DNA of 64,000 bases from Hyphomicrobiales bacterium (GCA_017302635.1 JAFLCX010000001.1:992001-1056000); one strand, 5' to 3'. Numbered from the stretch's first letter, positions 18,666-27,635 are shown. The notes: a model not told the origin generated them from the sequence alone. Numbers and translations: made by a program.

Positions 18666-19678
18666 GCGCCGATCTCCGATACGCGGAAACAGGCGGCCTT
18701 GCGGCCCGGCGCAATCTCTTCCAGCGAGGGAGCCTCGGAATGACAGAGCGAATCGGCGAAGGCGCAGCGTGGCGCAAAACGACAGCCGGAAAGCGGCTGA
18801 TCAGGGCTCGGCACGTTGCCCTCGATCACGCTCAGGCGGTCGATCGGCCCATCCAGCCTCGGGATCGATGCCATCAGGCCGCGTGTGTAGGGATGTTGCG
18901 GTGAGGCGAACAGCTGACGCACCGGCGCTTCCTCGACGATGCGCCCGGCATACATCACAGCCACGCGGTCAGCCATTTCGGCCACGACACCGAGATCATG
19001 CGTCACCAGCACCAGAGCCATGCCGTATTCGGCCTGAAGTGCGCGCAGGAGGTCGAGGATCTGCGCCTGGATCGTGACATCCAGCGCGGTTGTCGGCTCG
19101 TCCGCGATCAGCAGTTTCGGACGACTGGCAAGCGCCATCGCGATGCCCGCGCGCTGGTTCATACCTCCGGAAAGCTGGTGGGGGTATTCGTCGACCCGCT
19201 TGTCGGGATCGGGGATGCCGACGATTTCGAGGAGCCTCAGTGCTTCCGCACGCGCCGCGCTGGCCGACATGCCGCGATGCTGGCGCAGCACTTCCTCGAT
19301 CTGCGCCCCGATCCGATGAACCGGATTGAGCGACGAGATCGGGTCCTGGAAAATCATCGCGACATCGCGGCCGCGCACCTCGTCGAGCGCACTGGAGTCC
19401 AGAGCCAGAATATCCACGCCATCAAGCAAGACCCGGCCGGTGATCCGGCCATTGGCGGGTGTCAGGCGCAGCACAGCATGGCATGTCGTACTTTTCCCGC
19501 AGGCACTTTCTCCCACAAGACACAAGGTATCGCCGGGACGGACAGACAGCGAGACGCCGTCCACGGCCGCAAAACGGCCATGCGCCGTCTCAAACGAAAT
19601 CCTGAGATTGTCGATCGCGAGCAGAGGCATGGTGGCATCGTGCTCCAGTCGCTCTGCTGCTGCCTGCGCGCCTGTCAT
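18662..19678 (-). CDS. ABC transporter ATPase, DppD/OppD type
   Basis: The 338-residue ATPase has Walker A GESACGKST, signature LSGGMNQRAGIAMAL, Walker B LLIADEPTTALD and the C-terminal CRFAPRCAFA cysteine motif. The first start (19678) lies 11 bp after the binding-protein gene but has a weak ribosome site. A start at 19630 (MPLLAIDNL) would give a more usual N-terminus. Confidence 0.9.
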   Translation of the reverse strand: MTGAQAAAERLEHDATMPLLAIDNLRISFETAHGRFAAVDGVSLSVRPGDTLCLVGESACGKSTTCHAVLRLTPANGRITGRVLLDGVDILALDSSALDEVRGRDVAMIFQDPISSLNPVHRIGAQIEEVLRQHRGMSASAARAEALRLLEIVGIPDPDKRVDEYPHQLSGGMNQRAGIAMALASRPKLLIADEPTTALDVTIQAQILDLLRALQAEYGMALVLVTHDLGVVAEMADRVAVMYAGRIVEEAPVRQLFASPQHPYTRGLMASIPRLDGPIDRLSVIEGNVPSPDQPLSGCRFAPRCAFADSLCHSEAPSLEEIAPGRKAACFRVSEIGA

Positions 19679-19689
19679 CTCGAGATTGC

Positions 19690-21312
19690 TTAACCTACAC
19701 GGAACACATCGGGCCGGAAGTCCATGTAATGGATGGGATACGGGCTCCAGGTGATGTTGTTGCGCATCGCGAAGATCGCGATCGGATTGTAGAGCGTCGT
19801 CATCGGCATCTCGTCTTCGAAGATGTCGAGAAGCGTACTGAAGGCCTTTCGCCGATCCGCCATCGTCGCGCCGCCGATCAGGGCTTTCGCAGCCTCGTTG
19901 AAGGCCGGTGGCGGTTCGAAATGCTTGAACCGGGTCTGGATCAAGGCGTTCGGGCCCCAGTTCACCAGCAGGGCGCCGGAGGGATCAGGCAGGCGATAGG
20001 TGTTCGACCACGGGTGGATTTGCAGCCCCTTGGCCCGGACCTGTGTGAAATTCTCGACCGTCTCCATCTCCACATTCAGGCCCACAGCCTTCCACATCTC
20101 GAGCATGATCTGGGCGGCTTCGCCGCCGCGCTGATAATAGTTCGGGATGATGCGATAGCCGATGCGCTCGCCCTTGTAGCCGGCTTCTGCGAGCAAGGCC
20201 CGGGCACGGGCGGGGTCAAACCGGTACCCCGGCCGATCCTTGAGGAACATCTCACCAAACGACGGAAGCTGATGGCCGGGCGGGATCTGCGCATGTCCTT
20301 CCCACAGGGCCTTGTTCAGGGCGGCGCGATCAATCGCCAAGCTCAGCGCCTGCCGGATGCGCTTGTCTTTCAGGAGCGGATCAGCCGTGTTGAAGACGAG
20401 CACATGGCTGTTCTCGAGTGGGGCCTGTGTTACCTTGATATCGGGATAGCGCCCCAGCAGCGCGATCTGATCCGGCGGAACATCCGTGATCATCTGGAAC
20501 TCACCCGAGACGAGCCCGGCAATGCGGGTCGCGATTTCAGGCACTTCCTTGAAAGTGATGGAACGCGCGGCCGGCGCACCCATGAAATAGTTCTCGTTGG
20601 CATCGAGCGCGATGAACTCGTTGTTCTTCCAGCCACGGAACTTGTAGGGCCCCGTGCCGATGGGGTTCCATTTCACCAGCCGGATGGCGCCTTCCATCCA
20701 CGGGCGACGCCGATCTTCCGGCAAGGCGGCGTTCTGGCGCTCGATCGCCTCCTTGTGCTGAAGCCACGAACGGGCATTGACGATCCAGGAGGTATAGGTC
20801 GCAAGCCGGCTCTCGAAGACGAGATCGGGCTCTTTCGTGACAAATCGCACCGCGTAATCATCAATTTTCTCGACCTTCTCGAGATGACCAAAATAGGCGC
20901 GCCCTTCCACGACCGCCGATTTCGGGCCCCAGAGTCGTTCGGCCGAGAAAGTGAACATCACGTCTTCTGCCGTCAGCTCATCGCCATTGTGGAACTTCAC
21001 GCCGCGCCGCAAGACAACCTCAAGTGTCCGCGGATCGACGCGCTTCCAGCTTTGAGCCAGATGGGGCACGAGTTTCTCGCCACCCCCCGCCTGCGGATTG
21101 ACAAAATCGCGTCGGATCAGGGTATCGAAAATCGAGTAGATCACCCGCACGTCGACATTGCCGGTATCCGAACCGGGTTCGAGGCCGCGAGCCAGCTCGT
21201 TGGTGGCGATCACGATGTCAGGGCGAGCCTGCGCGAAGGACACGACAGGCAGCCCTGAGACCAGTGCCAGCGCGCCGACGCTGGAAAGAAGATTTCTGCG
21301 AGTCAGGGTCAT
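19690..21312 (-). CDS. Family 5 ABC substrate-binding protein (DppA/OppA type)
   Basis: The 540-residue periplasmic receptor has an N-terminal twin-arginine-like LTRRNLLSS signal followed by a hydrophobic stretch ending VVSFAQA. The SBP_bac_5 fold is marked by LAQSWKRVDP, KFHNGDELTAEDVMFTF and RQALSLAIDRAAL. GGGAGG precedes the ATG at 21312. Such receptors bind peptides, nickel chelates, glycosides or phosphodiesters. The two neighbouring GDPD genes favour a glycerophosphodiester-like ligand. Unlike the other importers here, no hairpin separates it from the next gene. Confidence 0.88.
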   Translation of the reverse strand: MTLTRRNLLSSVGALALVSGLPVVSFAQARPDIVIATNELARGLEPGSDTGNVDVRVIYSIFDTLIRRDFVNPQAGGGEKLVPHLAQSWKRVDPRTLEVVLRRGVKFHNGDELTAEDVMFTFSAERLWGPKSAVVEGRAYFGHLEKVEKIDDYAVRFVTKEPDLVFESRLATYTSWIVNARSWLQHKEAIERQNAALPEDRRRPWMEGAIRLVKWNPIGTGPYKFRGWKNNEFIALDANENYFMGAPAARSITFKEVPEIATRIAGLVSGEFQMITDVPPDQIALLGRYPDIKVTQAPLENSHVLVFNTADPLLKDKRIRQALSLAIDRAALNKALWEGHAQIPPGHQLPSFGEMFLKDRPGYRFDPARARALLAEAGYKGERIGYRIIPNYYQRGGEAAQIMLEMWKAVGLNVEMETVENFTQVRAKGLQIHPWSNTYRLPDPSGALLVNWGPNALIQTRFKHFEPPPAFNEAAKALIGGATMADRRKAFSTLLDIFEDEMPMTTLYNPIAIFAMRNNITWSPYPIHYMDFRPDVFRVG

Positions 21313-21352
21313 TTCAACCTCCCGTTCAGCCGTTTTCCTGTCGGCCAAAGTG

Positions 21353-22237
21353 TCAGATCTGTCGGCGAAGACGCGCAGCCTTCACCGACGGGTAGCGTTT
21401 GTCTTCAAAAAACTGGTGGGTCAGCGCATCGAGCTTTTCGAGTGAGGCCACGGACCGCCCGTCATCGAAACGCGCAATCGCGAGGATCAGTGCGTTGACG
21501 AGCAGCATCGGCACGGTGAGCGAATGCGATTGCTCAGGTTGGCCGCGAACAGCGGCCAGCGTATGGGTCGGCATGGCCGGAAATCGCAAACCGACCAGAT
21601 CGGTAATGAGCAGGCTGCTGGCCCCCACGGCCTCTGCATGGGCAAGCATGGTCGGCAGGATGGGGGGAACGCGATAGAAGGCGAACGTCACAAGCATATC
21701 TGTGCTCGCCATATTCACCAGCGCTTCTGGCGCGCTCCACTCACCTTCGCGGATCGGGATGGCCAGATAACCATGTCGGTTGAGACGCCGCGCCATCAGA
21801 TCGACAAGCGCCGTTGCGTGCCCTTGTCCGTAGAGGAAAATCCGGCGCGCATCGCGCAAGGTGGCCGCAGCTGCCAGCAGGCGCGCATCGCTGATCTGGT
21901 TGCGGAGCAACTGGAGGCTTTCCATCTCGACCTCGATCAGGGTCGAGAGGATCTGGTCCTTGTCCATCGGGCCGACGCGCCGTTCGAGGCGATCATGGGC
22001 ATCAGCACCTTGAATCAACGCCGATTGAAGCGATTGCTTCAGGGCCCGGTAACCGGAAAAGCCGAGCTTGCGTGCGAGCCGCACAGCCGTCGCGGGGTCG
22101 GCGCCGGCCCGGCGGGCCATCTCGGCGACTGGCAAAACGGCCGCCTCTCCGGGGGATGCCAGTAAGGCCTCGGTCAACTTCCTTTCGACGGGCGAAAGGT
22201 CATCCGCATGGCGCGCGACGGCTTCCGCCAATCCCAT
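21353..22237 (-). CDS. RpiR/MurR-family transcriptional regulator
   Basis: This 294-residue protein has an N-terminal helix-turn-helix (about 1-75, containing VAEMARRAGADPATAVRLARKLGF) and a SIS sugar-phosphate-binding domain (about 110-250, including RIFLYGQGHA and DMLVTFAFYR). The ATG at 22237 follows GGGGAGAGG. Family members sense phosphorylated sugars or polyols, so glycerol phosphate or a related product could be the effector (inference). It heads the importer operon and diverges from the second GDPD gene. Confidence 0.88.
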   Translation of the reverse strand: MGLAEAVARHADDLSPVERKLTEALLASPGEAAVLPVAEMARRAGADPATAVRLARKLGFSGYRALKQSLQSALIQGADAHDRLERRVGPMDKDQILSTLIEVEMESLQLLRNQISDARLLAAAATLRDARRIFLYGQGHATALVDLMARRLNRHGYLAIPIREGEWSAPEALVNMASTDMLVTFAFYRVPPILPTMLAHAEAVGASSLLITDLVGLRFPAMPTHTLAAVRGQPEQSHSLTVPMLLVNALILAIARFDDGRSVASLEKLDALTHQFFEDKRYPSVKAARLRRQI

Positions 22238-22276
22238 CCTGCCTCTCCCCGAAATTGCCTTCTTGGTTGAGAATAG

Positions 22277-22318
22277 AAATAAAAATTTCATCTTGAAGGT
22301 CAATATAAATTTTTATTT
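22277..22318. promoter_or_regulatory. 12-bp inverted repeat in the rpiR/GDPD divergent promoter region
   Basis: AAATAAAAATTT (22277-22288) and its exact reverse complement (22307-22318) are separated by 18 bp, so arm centres are 30 bp or three helical turns apart. The region is markedly AT-rich against a GC-rich background and lies between the start codons of the regulator (22237) and the divergent GDPD gene (22364). It is the best candidate operator for the RpiR-like protein. Confidence 0.55.
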
Positions 22319-22363
22319 ATTGATTCGAACGACTCCGACGGAACAGATCGGGACGCAAGCAGA

Positions 22364-23131
22364 ATGACACGACACCGGCATGACACCCTGATCGCGGCTC
22401 ATCGAGGCGGAGCCTTGCTCTGGGCTGAAAACAGCCTGACCGCGTTTCGCGGCGCGCTCACTCTGCCGGTCGATCAGGTCGAGACCGATGTGCGCCTCAG
22501 CCTCGATCACGAACCCTTCCTGCTTCACGATGCTACGCTCGATCGCACGACCATCGCGACGGGCATCGCAAGCCGGCTCGATTTTGCGACCCTTTCCACG
22601 ATTGCGCTGAAAGGATCGCCGGGCGACACGATCCCTCATCTGTCACAGCTTCTTGAACTGCTCGCTCCTTCCGCCATCGACCTCAGACTGGAGATGAAGT
22701 GCGACGCAGACGAGCAATGCCAGCCGAATTTGCCGCCTATCGTGCTCGCGCATCTCGATCGGGCCGGAATGCGCTCGCGCACGACCATCACGTCCTTCGA
22801 ATGCGACTACCTCAAGGCTTTTGAGGCGACGCCAGGGCTCGCCGGGCGGATATGGCTGGTCCGGCGACCGCTCGCTCTGGAACTCGGTTTCGAGAAGCTC
22901 GTCCAGACTGCCATCAGCGAAAGTATCGGCGAGATCGCTCTGCACATCAGTCAGGCCAGCCTGACAGATCGCAACATGGCCGAGAAGGCTGGACTGAGGC
23001 TCGGATTTTTCGGGGCCAACGATACGACCGCTATAGCGGAAGCCTTCACGCGCCGTGCCTCGGCTTTCACGACCGACCGACCGGACCTCGCCGTGGCATA
23101 CCGGCTCGGTCAAAGGGCGTCTTCAGCCTGA
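22364..23131 (+). CDS. Second glycerophosphodiester phosphodiesterase
   Basis: The 255-residue GDPD-family enzyme has AHRGGALLWAENSLTAF, VETDVRLSLDHEPFLLHD and a C-terminal TTDRPDLA, which matches the usual TDxP end of the barrel. No signal peptide is present. It diverges from rpiR and shares its AT-rich promoter region. It is clearly a distinct paralogue of the GDPD at 16960-17688, so it may act on a different head group. Confidence 0.88.
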   Translation: MTRHRHDTLIAAHRGGALLWAENSLTAFRGALTLPVDQVETDVRLSLDHEPFLLHDATLDRTTIATGIASRLDFATLSTIALKGSPGDTIPHLSQLLELLAPSAIDLRLEMKCDADEQCQPNLPPIVLAHLDRAGMRSRTTITSFECDYLKAFEATPGLAGRIWLVRRPLALELGFEKLVQTAISESIGEIALHISQASLTDRNMAEKAGLRLGFFGANDTTAIAEAFTRRASAFTTDRPDLAVAYRLGQRASSA

Positions 23132-23310
23132 TCTCGACATGGGGATTTTGTCGTTCGGTTGCAGGGGCTGGCGAGAGCCGTTCAACGGAGCTCGGCCTTG
23201 CTCGCTCGATGACAGGCATCGTGAGGATGAAGCGCGCCATGACCGTAGACAGGATCACGGCCGGGTTCGCCGCGAGACTGATCAGGCGATCGCGAAACCG
23301 CTCGGGCGCG

Positions 23311-23595
23311 GCGTTGGCGACCATCGGGCGGACAAGGCGCGTCGCGCTGGTGCCGCCGAGTTTTGCGAGCAACGTCACGTCGCTCGCGGGAACCGAATTG
23401 CCGATGTCGATCCCTTCGCGGCTCGCCGACAGCTCAGCCGACGAAAATCTCGTCAGGTTCGAACCCCCGCTGACGGTTCCGGCCTGTCCCTATTCGATCA
23501 TCTGGCACTGGCGGACCGATGCCGATCCGGCGTGTCTCTGGTTGCGGTCGATGGTACAGAATGCGCACCACAAAAACCCACGCAGCCAGACATAG
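23311..23595 (+). pseudogene. LysR-type regulator, C-terminal remnant
   Basis: About 95 codons encode [35 protein letters not shown] and [20 protein letters not shown]. This sequence of blocks closes the effector domain of many LysR regulators. Upstream in the same frame nothing resembles the DNA-binding half, and the frame merely runs back through the GDPD gene in another register. It ends just before tRNA-Ser. An open minus-strand frame covers the same bases but looks like a shadow. Confidence 0.5.
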
Positions 23596-23616
23596 TCGCA
23601 CGAATTTCTGCGCAAA

Positions 23617-23706
23617 TGGCGGACAGGGAGGGATTCGAACCCTCGATAGAGTTGCCCCTATACACGCGTTCCAGGCGTGCGCCTTCAACCACTCGGCCAC
23701 CTGTCC
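23617..23706 (-). tRNA. tRNA-Ser (anticodon GGA)
   Basis: On the minus strand the 90-nt gene starts GGACAGGTGGCCGAGTGG, has the anticodon stem-loop around CTGGAAC (anticodon GGA), a long variable arm, the T-loop GGTTCGAATCC, and acceptor CCTGTCC with discriminator G and encoded CCA. Confidence 0.95.
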
Positions 23707-23950
23707 ATTGCCTGCACCAGCAAGGCGCAAGCATCTCCTTCTCGACACGGACGCGATCGCAAAAGCAATCGGACCCCCAAGCGGGAATTGCCGCGGGTTA
23801 TGGCGGCAGGTTCGATAAATTGCAAGGCAGCTGATGAGGCTTTCCGCGGGCCTGATCACAAAGATGCGAGAAAGGCGGCAAAGCCTTGCGCATCGAAGTC
23901 CGAAACGCCAGCTATGGCCTCATCCATTCAGCCAAAGGCCTGAGGTGCCC

Positions 23951-24598
23951 ATGTTTTTCCGCAAATCCCCCGATATGCCGAGAGCTGGCGAGGCGCTGCC
24001 GGGTCGAGACAGCGCGATCGTGACCGCCGCCGAGCATTTTGTCTTTCACCGCGCAATGAAGGGCGAGATCCCTGATGGCTTCGAGACTGCGCTATTCGGG
24101 ATGGGCTGTTTCTGGGGTGCCGAACGCAAGTTCTGGCAGATGGGGCATGGGATATGGCTGACTTCCGTCGGTTATGCCGGAGGCATCACCCCCAACCCGA
24201 CCTATGAGGAAACCTGCTCGGGTCGTACGGGCCATACCGAAGTGGTGCAGGTGATTTTTGACCCCGACCGCGTTTCTTTCGCAGATCTCCTGCGCGTTTT
24301 CTGGGAAAATCACGATCCGACGCAAGGCATGCGGCAGGGCAATGATATCGGCACGCAATATCGATCGGCGATTTTCACGACGAATGACGCGCAGCTCCAG
24401 GAGGCACGGGCCTCGCGCACGGCCTATGCCGAACGGCTGAAAGCGGCCGGCTATCCGGAGATCACGACGGAAATCGCCCCTGCCGGCCCATACTATTTTG
24501 CCGAGGACTACCACCAGCAATATCTCGCCAAGAACCCGCAGGGCTATTGCGGCCTCGGCGGCACAGGCGTCTCATGCCCGATCGGATTGAAAACCTGA
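23951..24598 (+). CDS. msrA: Peptide-methionine (S)-S-oxide reductase
   Basis: The 215-residue MsrA repairs methionine-S-sulfoxide in proteins. The catalytic motif GMGCFWGAE places the nucleophile at Cys53. [15 protein letters not shown] and [23 protein letters not shown] are conserved substrate-site blocks. Recycling cysteines lie in GYCGLGG and VSCP. Its N-terminal extension ([18 protein letters not shown]) is typical of the longer alphaproteobacterial form. GAGGTG precedes the ATG at 23951. Confidence 0.95.
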   Translation: MFFRKSPDMPRAGEALPGRDSAIVTAAEHFVFHRAMKGEIPDGFETALFGMGCFWGAERKFWQMGHGIWLTSVGYAGGITPNPTYEETCSGRTGHTEVVQVIFDPDRVSFADLLRVFWENHDPTQGMRQGNDIGTQYRSAIFTTNDAQLQEARASRTAYAERLKAAGYPEITTEIAPAGPYYFAEDYHQQYLAKNPQGYCGLGGTGVSCPIGLKT

Positions 24599-24623
24599 AG
24601 GGTAATCGCCCGGGCTCGGGCCT

Positions 24624-25781
24624 CTAGGCCCGCCGTGCGGCCAGTTTCAACAGAACGACGCCCAGCACCGCGCTCGCGAGCGAGCCGACTATGACGCCGA
24701 GCCGGATGCGATCCTGCAATCCCGGATCGCTGAACGAGAGCGAGCCGATGAAGAGGCTCATGGTGAAACCGATGCCGCACAGGGCCGAGACGGCATAGAT
24801 CTGCACCCAGTTCGAGTGATGCGGCTTGGGTGACAGCCCGATCCGCACACTGGCCCAGATCGCGGCGAAAATCCCGAATTGCTTGCCGAAAAAAAGCCCG
24901 GCAATGATGCCGAGTGTCAGGGGTGCTGCCAGCGCATCGGGGCCAATACCGGTGAGCGGCACGCCGGCATTGGCGAAGGCGAAGACCGGCACGATCAGGA
25001 AAGTCACCCAGGGTTTCAGAGCATGTTCGAGATGTTCGAGCAGGCTCTCATGTTCGCCCTCGTGGCGCGAAATCGGAATCAGGAAGCCCAGAGCCACGCC
25101 CGCCAGCGTTGCGTGCACGCCGGATTTGAGCACCGCGACCCACAGCAGCACGCCAACCAGAATATAGGCCGCAACGCTGCGCACGCCAAAGCGGCCAAGG
25201 AGCCAGAGTGCGACGAGGAAAAGCCCGGCAAGCCCCAGCATCGCCCATGACAATTGGGCTGTGTAGAACAGGGCAATCACCACCACGGCCATCAGATCGT
25301 CGATGATCGCGATGGCCAGCACGAGCACTTTCAGGCTCACCGGCACGAGCCGCCCAAGAGCCGCGAGCAACCCCACCACGAACGCGATATCCGTCGCGGT
25401 CGGCACCGCCCAGGCACGCAGGTTTTCCGGATGCCCGGCATTGATCGCGACGAAAATAATTGCCGGGAGGATAAACCCGCCACTGGCCGCAACGAGCGGC
25501 AGGATGGCCTTGGGCCGGTCTGACAGTTCCCCGATGACAAATTCCCGTTTGATTTCAAGCCCGACAAGCAGAAAAAAGATCGCCATCAACCCGTCATTGA
25601 TCCAGAGCAGCAACGGCTTGTGAATCTGGAGACTGCCGATTGTCAGGTGCACGGGTATCGAGAGCAGATTCTGATAGGCGACAGAAAATCCGGAATTCGC
25701 GGCGAACAGGGCCAGAACCGCCGAAATCGCCAGAGCGAGCCCGCCCAAGGTTTCGATCGAGGCTTGAGGCGATTTGGTCAT
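24624..25781 (-). CDS. nhaA: Na+/H+ antiporter NhaA
   Basis: This 385-residue inner-membrane antiporter has around 12 TM helices. TDIAF places Asp131 and IAIIDDLMAVVVIALFYT places Asp161/Asp162, matching the E. coli NhaA residues Asp133 and Asp163/164 that bind sodium or lithium and protons. Convergent with msrA (25-bp gap with a short GCCCG/CGGGC hairpin). The leader folds plausibly and may be a cation-responsive RNA. Confidence 0.95.
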   Translation of the reverse strand: MTKSPQASIETLGGLALAISAVLALFAANSGFSVAYQNLLSIPVHLTIGSLQIHKPLLLWINDGLMAIFFLLVGLEIKREFVIGELSDRPKAILPLVAASGGFILPAIIFVAINAGHPENLRAWAVPTATDIAFVVGLLAALGRLVPVSLKVLVLAIAIIDDLMAVVVIALFYTAQLSWAMLGLAGLFLVALWLLGRFGVRSVAAYILVGVLLWVAVLKSGVHATLAGVALGFLIPISRHEGEHESLLEHLEHALKPWVTFLIVPVFAFANAGVPLTGIGPDALAAPLTLGIIAGLFFGKQFGIFAAIWASVRIGLSPKPHHSNWVQIYAVSALCGIGFTMSLFIGSLSFSDPGLQDRIRLGVIVGSLASAVLGVVLLKLAARRA

Positions 25782-25784
25782 CCC

Positions 25785-25850
25785 TGTGCTTTGCTCCCGT
25801 TGAGTGGCTCACGCCTTTGCAAGGTCATCGTCCGGTGTTAGGGCGTATGC
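25785..25850 (-). ncRNA. Candidate structured nhaA leader (possible Li+ riboswitch-type element)
   Basis: In the nhaA 5' leader the minus strand can form a small three-way junction. The closing stem is TTGC (25822-25819) with GCAA (25794-25791). Inside are the hairpin GGC-GTGA-GCC, a GNRA tetraloop (25806-25815), and CTC-AACGG-GAG (25794-25804), whose 3' arm includes the purine-rich GGGAG before the start codon. nhaA genes are known to carry such leaders (nhaA-I/II motifs, lithium-responsive classes). I could not match a consensus from memory, so family assignment is tentative. Confidence 0.35.
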
Positions 25851-25958
25851 TCGTGACACGAGGCTGCCCGAGGCGGCCCCTGTTCACGACAAAAGGTCCT
25901 GTCAGCCCAGCTAGGGCGCGGGCCCGGGTTTTGAAGGCCTTCCGGCAAGGGGCACGGG

Positions 25959-26501
25959 ATGATCGAACGATTTCTGGAGCGGTTCCTGTTTGCAAGCCGC
26001 TGGCTGCTCGCCCCGTTCTATGTGATGCTGGTCTTCGCTTTGGGCGTCTTGCTCGTCAAAGCGCTGCAGGAGCTCTGGCACTTTATTACCCACGCACTGG
26101 TCGCAACCGAGTCCGAGGTGATCCTCGGTGTGTTGGCCCTCATTGATCTTACGCTCACCGGCTCGCTGATCGTGATCGTGATTTTCTCGGGCTACGAGAA
26201 TTTTGTCTCCCGCATCGATCCGGGCACGACGAAGGACTGGCCCGAATGGATGGGCAAGATCGATTTTGCCGGGCTGAAGCTGAAGCTTCTGTCCTCAATC
26301 GTCGCGATCTCGGCGATTCAGGTTCTCAAAGCCTTCATGAACGTCAAGAATGTGTCGGAGCGCGACCTGACCTGGCTTGTGGTCATCCATCTGGTTTTTG
26401 TGGTCTCGGGCCTGATCATGGCGCTGACAGACAAGGTCGCCGAGAGCGGGCATGCCAAGTCTGTCGCGACCAAGGCAAAGTCGAAACAGCTCGAAGATTG
26501 A
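25959..26501 (+). CDS. YqhA (UPF0114) family membrane protein
   Basis: The 180-residue inner-membrane protein begins MIERFLERFLFASRWLLAP and has about four hydrophobic segments. SGYENFVSRID in the middle is a signature of the YqhA/TIGR00645 group. The C-terminal tail is Lys-rich and cytoplasmic. Function is unknown in the family. Divergent from nhaA across 177 bp; convergent with ptsN (16-bp gap). Confidence 0.85.
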   Translation: MIERFLERFLFASRWLLAPFYVMLVFALGVLLVKALQELWHFITHALVATESEVILGVLALIDLTLTGSLIVIVIFSGYENFVSRIDPGTTKDWPEWMGKIDFAGLKLKLLSSIVAISAIQVLKAFMNVKNVSERDLTWLVVIHLVFVVSGLIMALTDKVAESGHAKSVATKAKSKQLED

Positions 26502-26517
26502 TCGGACTTTTGCCGTA

Positions 26518-26982
26518 TCAGGCCGCGCGCGGCGAAGTTTCCGATGTCAGGATCGCGAAAATAGCAGCCGGATCATCGGCCTGACGCAGCATGTTCACAT
26601 GCGTCGAGGAGCGGAAGAACCGCGCGACGCGCGACAAAGCCTGCAGGTGATCAGCGCCCGCACTTTCCGGGGCCAGAAGCAGGAACACGAGATCAACCGG
26701 CACGCCATCAACCGCATCGAACTCCACGGGGCGCGCAAGACGGGCGAAAACACCGACAAGATGCGGCAAGCCGGGAATGGCAGCATGCGGAACCGCGATG
26801 CCCTGTCCGATGCCGGTCGAACCCAGCCGTTCGCGCTGCAGGAGCTGATCGAAGATCAGCCTTTCGGGTCGGCCGCTCAACGCAGCCGCCTTCTGGGCAA
26901 GCTCCTGCAGGAGTTGCTTCTTGCTGTTCGGCTTCAGATCCGCGAGGACCGCGTCCGACAGGATAAGAGACGAGAGCGCCAT
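26518..26982 (-). CDS. ptsN: PTS IIA-like nitrogen-regulatory protein
   Basis: This 154-residue EIIA-Ntr protein has the phospho-acceptor His66 in GIGQGIAVPHA and the conserved VDLVFLLLAP and HLQALSRVAR blocks. It is the phosphate acceptor of the nitrogen PTS and acts on potassium transport, stringent response and sigma-54-linked processes in relatives. The start MALSSLIL (26982) is chosen by similarity of length; the ribosome site is weak and a start at 27024 is possible. It follows hpf and rpoN, the usual alphaproteobacterial order. Confidence 0.92.
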   Translation of the reverse strand: MALSSLILSDAVLADLKPNSKKQLLQELAQKAAALSGRPERLIFDQLLQRERLGSTGIGQGIAVPHAAIPGLPHLVGVFARLARPVEFDAVDGVPVDLVFLLLAPESAGADHLQALSRVARFFRSSTHVNMLRQADDPAAIFAILTSETSPRAA

Positions 26983-27062
26983 GACACCCGACCAAGCAGG
27001 AGGCGTGCCGTTCTGCACTGCCAACCCAGAGGTTGAACTTCAATGTGCTGTTTGCACGTTCC

Positions 27063-27635
27063 TCAACCGATATCAACCCAACCGTAATGGCCGTCCTTGC
27101 GTCGATAAAGCACGTTAACGCGCCCCGTTCCGGCGTTCCGGAACACCAGAACCGGCGCATCGGAACGCTCGAAAGCCGCGACCGCCGACGTGGTGCTGTG
27201 CTGCGGCGCATTGGCGACAGCTTCAGCGATAATCACGGCTCCTGCGCCAGTGGTCGCGACAATATCTTCTTCATCAGCATCATCCTCGGCGAAATCAGCC
27301 AGGGATCCGGGATCAAAGCCGTTCATGGGCATCCGGTCAGCGCCGTGCTTGTCCTTCTTGCGCTTGAACCGGCGCAGGGACTTGGCCATCCGCTCGATGG
27401 CGACCGAAAGCGCCTGATAGGCGTCGGTGGCCTCGCCCGTCACATGCATGACCGGACCGTGATCGAAGCGGACGGCGCATTCCGTCTTGAATCCGATGCC
27501 ATCGCGAGCGACCGTGATGTGGCCGGTATAGTTGGAATCGACGTATTTCCGGATCACATCGTTGAGGCGGTGTTCGGCCTGATGGCGCAGAACTTCACCC
27601 AGATCGATATTCTTGCCGGAAACGCGGATTTCCAT
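27063..27635 (-). CDS. hpf: Ribosome hibernation promoting factor, long form
   Basis: The 190-residue protein has an N-terminal S30AE/HPF domain (about 1-105) and a C-terminal dimerisation domain (about 130-188, ending LYRRKDGHYGWVDIG). The long form pairs 70S ribosomes into 100S dimers during slow growth. A strong ribosome site (GGGAGGGGAGG) precedes the ATG. It lies 201 bp downstream of rpoN and 80 bp upstream of ptsN. Confidence 0.93.
   Translation of the reverse strand: MEIRVSGKNIDLGEVLRHQAEHRLNDVIRKYVDSNYTGHITVARDGIGFKTECAVRFDHGPVMHVTGEATDAYQALSVAIERMAKSLRRFKRKKDKHGADRMPMNGFDPGSLADFAEDDADEEDIVATTGAGAVIIAEAVANAPQHSTTSAVAAFERSDAPVLVFRNAGTGRVNVLYRRKDGHYGWVDIG

Noticed and set aside
19729..21258. 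509-codon plus-strand open frame
   Set aside because: Antisense shadow of the family-5 receptor gene; His/Arg/Asp-rich with no recognisable motif.
23067..23490. Open minus-strand frame of about 140 codons with plausible codon use
   Set aside because: No start codon of quality, overlaps the GDPD 3' end, and the opposite strand reads as a recognisable LysR C-terminus.
23434..23859. Minus-strand ORF containing [10 protein letters not shown]
   Set aside because: This is the classic false translation of tRNA-Ser.
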